7,521 nucleotides of DNA, from contig JAGHYO010000099.1 of assembly GCA_017743605.1 (NCBI GenBank), positions 1 to 7,521 on the forward strand, read 5' to 3'. This document shows positions 5,776 through 7,521 of this stretch, in pieces. This stretch comes from Thermoflexus sp. GTDB taxonomy: Bacteria; Chloroflexota; Anaerolineae; Thermoflexales; Thermoflexaceae. Every line of letters starts with the position of its first letter. The stretch's first letter is position 1. The translations under genes and the position numbers were made by a program. The notes beneath the pieces were generated by a model. The model had not been told where the DNA came from and searched no databases. It saw nothing but the letters and a program-made list of their open reading frames with translations.

Positions 5776-5795
5776 GCAAGGGTAGCGTCCCCTGC
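5776..5795 (+). terminator. Weak hairpin after the cupin gene
   Basis: GCAAGGG (5776-5782) can pair with CCCCTGC (5789-5795), with one A/C mismatch and a 6-nt loop, starting 2 nt after the cupin stop. A pyrimidine-rich but not T-rich stretch follows. This is the natural place for the end of the plus-strand operon, but the structure is short and imperfect. It is offered only as a candidate. Confidence 0.25.
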
Positions 5796-5859
5796 CTTCG
5801 GGTTCCCCCTTGAGGCATAGCCCGGATCACTTGGAGGCCCATGCCGAATTGCGCGGAAG

Positions 5860-5880
5860 CATAGGGGCAAAACCCCTATG
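5860..5880. terminator. Hairpin at the convergent gene junction, overlapping the dehydrogenase stop codon
   Basis: CATAGGGG (5860-5867) pairs perfectly with CCCCTATG (5873-5880) around a CAAAA loop. The minus-strand stop codon TAG (5876-5878) lies inside the stem. Position between two converging genes suggests a bidirectional terminator or 3'-end stabiliser. No long T run follows on either strand, although TTCC follows on the minus strand. Confidence 0.4.
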
Positions 5881-6910
5881 GGATGCGCAACACCACCTTG
5901 CCGAAGACCCGTCGGTCCTCTAGGTAGCGATGGGCTTCCGCCGCCTCCTCCAAGTGGAACACCCGGTCGATGACCGGGCGGAAGATCCCCTGCTCCACTC
6001 GCTCCATCACCGCCCGGAAATCCGCCCGAGTGGCCCCGAAGGAGCCCAGGATCTCCGCCTCTTTGTAAAACACTCCCCATAGATCGGTCTCGCCCCAGCG
6101 GCCGGTGGTGGAGCCGCAGAACACCAGACGCCCCCGGAAGGCCAAGGAGGCCACGCTCTCCTTCCAGGTGTCCGAGCCCACGTGCTCAAAGACGATGTCC
6201 GCTCCACGCCCGCCGGTGGCCTCCACCACCGCCAGGCTGAAGCGGGGCTGCTGGCGGTAGTTGATGAGCACGTCCGCCCCAAGGGCCCGCGCTTTCTCCA
6301 GCTTTTCCTCGCTGCTGGCGGCGGCGATCACCCGGCACCCGAAATGCCGCGCGATCTGGATGGCGGCGGTGCCGATGCCGCTGCCGGCCGCCAGCACCAG
6401 CACCGTCTCCCCAGGCCGGATCCGCGCCCGGGAGGCCAGCATGTGCCACGCGGTCCCGAAGGCCGCCTGGACGGCGGCGGCCTCCTCGTAGGAGATATGG
6501 GAGCCCAGGCGCATCAAGTTGGCGGCGGGGGCCACCACGTGCTCCGCGTAACCGCCCCATCGATCCACCCCGATGATCTTGCGCTGCCGGCACAGGTTAT
6601 CCATCCCTGCCCGGCAGAACTCGCACACCCCGCACACGATGAAGGCCCCCACCAGCACCCGATCCCCGATCTGCCATCCGGTCACCCCTTCTCCCAGGGC
6701 GGCGATCTCCCCCACCGGCTCCAGGCCCAAGATGTGGGGGAGCTTCGCCTTCCGCCCCTGCGCCCCCGCCCGGGTGTAAAGATCCAGATGGTTCAGACCG
6801 CAGGCATAGATCCGCACCAGCACTTCCCCCGGCCCCGGGACCGGGGTGGGCACCTCCTCCACCTGCAGCACCTCTGGACCCCCCCGCCGCCGCATCACCA
6901 CCGCTTTCAT
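5876..6910 (-). CDS. MDR-family NAD(P)-dependent oxidoreductase with structural zinc site only
   Basis: This 344-residue protein belongs to the medium-chain dehydrogenase/reductase superfamily (alcohol dehydrogenase and quinone oxidoreductase type). The N-terminal GroES-like domain (about 1-150) contains PGPGEVLVRIYACGLNHLDLY and GDRVLVGAFIVCGVCEFC. The Rossmann domain shows VLVLAAGSGIGTAAIQIARHF (170-190) and EKLEKARALGADVLINY (202-218). A four-cysteine structural zinc lobe is present (Cys93, Cys96, Cys99, Cys107). The catalytic zinc ligands are not: the usual Cys position is Asn40 in CGLNHLD, and the GHE motif is Gly-Leu-Glu at 62-64. A zinc-free, quinone-reductase-like reaction is therefore more likely than classical alcohol oxidation; the substrate is unknown. 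AGGAGG (plus-strand 6915-6920) lies 4 nt before the ATG. The gene reads toward the operon and follows the DUF309 gene by 64 nt. Confidence 0.92.
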   Translation of the reverse strand: MKAVVMRRRGGPEVLQVEEVPTPVPGPGEVLVRIYACGLNHLDLYTRAGAQGRKAKLPHILGLEPVGEIAALGEGVTGWQIGDRVLVGAFIVCGVCEFCRAGMDNLCRQRKIIGVDRWGGYAEHVVAPAANLMRLGSHISYEEAAAVQAAFGTAWHMLASRARIRPGETVLVLAAGSGIGTAAIQIARHFGCRVIAAASSEEKLEKARALGADVLINYRQQPRFSLAVVEATGGRGADIVFEHVGSDTWKESVASLAFRGRLVFCGSTTGRWGETDLWGVFYKEAEILGSFGATRADFRAVMERVEQGIFRPVIDRVFHLEEAAEAHRYLEDRRVFGKVVLRIP

Positions 6911-6950
6911 CGGGCCTCCTCAGAACGAATGGACGTGATGCCTTGATGGA

Positions 6951-6970
6951 AGCCGAGATTCACCTCGGCT
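6951..6970 (-). terminator. Hairpin after the DUF309 gene
   Basis: AGCCGAG (6951-6957) and CTCGGCT (6964-6970) form a perfect 7-bp stem with a 6-nt loop. On the minus strand it starts 4 nt after the DUF309 stop codon and is followed by TCCATC, a poor T tract. It fits a weak terminator between the DUF309 and dehydrogenase genes, or a structured spacer if the two are co-transcribed. No convincing promoter is seen in the remaining 40 nt before the dehydrogenase. Confidence 0.4.
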
Positions 6971-6974
6971 CATA

Positions 6975-7370
6975 TCAAATTTCAAAAAACACCTGAAGGA
7001 ACCAGCGGGGATCCGGCTCGGAGCAGCTCTCAGAACCCCGGCGCTCCAGCTCGTGGAGCAGACGTTGGGCGTCCTCCCGCAGGCGGGCGATGTCGATCCC
7101 CTGGCAGCGATCGGGGGCCCGGCGCAGATGAGCCAGCCCCCGCCGCAGCATCTTCAGCGCCCCGGCGTAATTGCCCCGCTGGATCTGATAGCAGGCCACG
7201 CCGATCTGCAGGATGCCCTGATAGATCTCCCGCACCGGCCGGCTCTCCGCCCGCCAGGCGTGCTCTAAAATCTCGTGCTGTTCGAAATACTCCCCCGCAT
7301 TGAACAGCTCCAGGCCCTGCCGCACCATCTCCGGCAGCGGCTCCTTGCAGCACGGCCACTCCTGGACCAT
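6975..7370 (-). CDS. DUF309 family protein
   Basis: The product (131 residues from the preferred start) carries the DUF309 hallmark GLELFNAGEYFEQHEILEHAWRAE (19-42), with conserved Asn24, His32, Glu33 and Glu36. A second helical block, IYQGILQIGVACYQIQRGNYAGALKMLRRGLAHL (49-82), follows. The family is a small all-helical protein of unknown function, widespread in bacteria including cyanobacteria and thermophiles; the paired His/Glu residues suggest a binding or active site but none is established. The start at 7370 is chosen because AAGGAGG (minus strand, plus positions 7376-7382) lies 5 nt upstream. An in-frame ATG at 7412 would add 14 residues; it has no Shine-Dalgarno but overlaps the stop of the upstream gene by 8 nt, so coupling could still use it. 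Residues 113-124 are polar and the extreme C-terminus, WFLQVFFEI, is hydrophobic. Confidence 0.88.
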   Translation of the reverse strand: MVQEWPCCKEPLPEMVRQGLELFNAGEYFEQHEILEHAWRAESRPVREIYQGILQIGVACYQIQRGNYAGALKMLRRGLAHLRRAPDRCQGIDIARLREDAQRLLHELERRGSESCSEPDPRWFLQVFFEI

Positions 7371-7375
7371 CTTCC

Positions 7376-7382
7376 CCTCCTT
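7376..7382 (-). promoter_or_regulatory. Ribosome binding site of the DUF309 gene
   Basis: Read on the minus strand the sequence is AAGGAGG, then GGAAG, then ATG: a near-perfect Shine-Dalgarno with 5-nt spacing. It selects the internal ATG at 7370 over the upstream ATG at 7412. The gene upstream stops at 7405, so this site is free of overlapping coding sequence on the minus strand. Confidence 0.65.
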
Positions 7383-7404
7383 CGCCAGAATGAGGATCCT
7401 CGCC

Positions 7405-7521
7405 TTACCCATCGATCCGACGGGGAACGATCACCAGGCCGGTCTCCAGATCTCCGATCCGCTCGTAGCCCGCCGGGCCGTGGAACCAGACGTAGCCCGC
7501 GATGTAGGCGCAGAAAGCCGC
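7405..7521 (-). CDS. C-terminal fragment of an unidentified protein, cut by the window edge
   Basis: A minus-strand frame is open from the window end to a TAA at 7405-7407, giving 38 residues that start AAFCAYIAGYVWFHGPAG and end with GLVIVPRRIDG. Codon use (GCG, GGC, CTG, CGG) is like its neighbours, and the stop overlaps the upstream DUF309 ATG by 8 nt, both consistent with a real gene end. I do not recognise the family from this fragment. The first part is aromatic and hydrophobic, the rest mixed. Confidence 0.55.
   Translation of the reverse strand, partial: AAFCAYIAGYVWFHGPAGYERIGDLETGLVIVPRRIDG

Noticed and set aside
6182..6946. Plus-strand open frame of about 254 codons opposite the dehydrogenase
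   Set aside because: His/Pro/Gly-rich composition without domains; the opposite strand encodes a clear MDR protein.
1..7521. CRISPR array, insertion sequence, tRNA, rRNA, toxin-antitoxin or phage genes
   Set aside because: No spaced direct repeats, terminal inverted repeats, transposase motifs or tRNA-like folds were seen; the window is ordinary, gene-dense chromosome.

Overview
This window is a GC-rich, densely packed bacterial chromosomal segment dominated by one plus-strand housekeeping operon, rpsB-tsf-pyrH-frr-uppS-cdsA-tmk plus a small cupin gene. A convergent minus-strand cluster follows: an MDR-family dehydrogenase, a DUF309 protein and the tail of a third gene that leaves the window. 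Strong Shine-Dalgarno sites, GTG and TTG starts, very short gaps, a 200-residue EF-Ts, and proteins rich in Arg/Glu/Leu and poor in Lys suggest a thermophilic or GC-rich deep-branching bacterium. The Chloroflexota (Thermoflexus/Anaerolineae type) are my best guess, but this is inference from style and memory, not a search.

Positions 1-157 hold an extended -10 promoter and a probable rpsB leader of about 100 nt. The leader has two GC-rich stem-loops and three GGAGG motifs, the last of which serves the ATG at 158. Positions 158-3063 encode the translation and nucleotide block: ribosomal protein S2, elongation factor Ts, UMP kinase and ribosome recycling factor. Positions 3118-4684 encode the envelope-lipid block: polyprenyl diphosphate synthase and CDP-diglyceride synthase. 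Thymidylate kinase (4686-5321) follows cdsA after one base, where many bacteria have dxr and rseP. A cupin gene (5357-5773) closes the plus-strand run.

The convergent junction (5774-5875) holds two hairpins, one of them spanning the end of the dehydrogenase gene. On the minus strand, an unidentified gene tail (7405-7521), a DUF309 gene and the dehydrogenase gene are read in that order. A hairpin sits in the gap between the last two.

The operon joins ribosome production, elongation and recycling to UMP and dTMP phosphorylation and to the first committed steps of cell-wall carrier and phospholipid synthesis, a growth-coupled set. Nothing here resembles a defence system, mobile element, CRISPR array or wholly new system. 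The points worth a second look are smaller: a changed phosphate-binding motif in UMP kinase, a cupin with two expected metal-ligand His replaced by Gln, a dehydrogenase with the structural but not the catalytic zinc site, a 41-residue Glu-rich tail on S2, structured intercistronic RNA, and the position of tmk.
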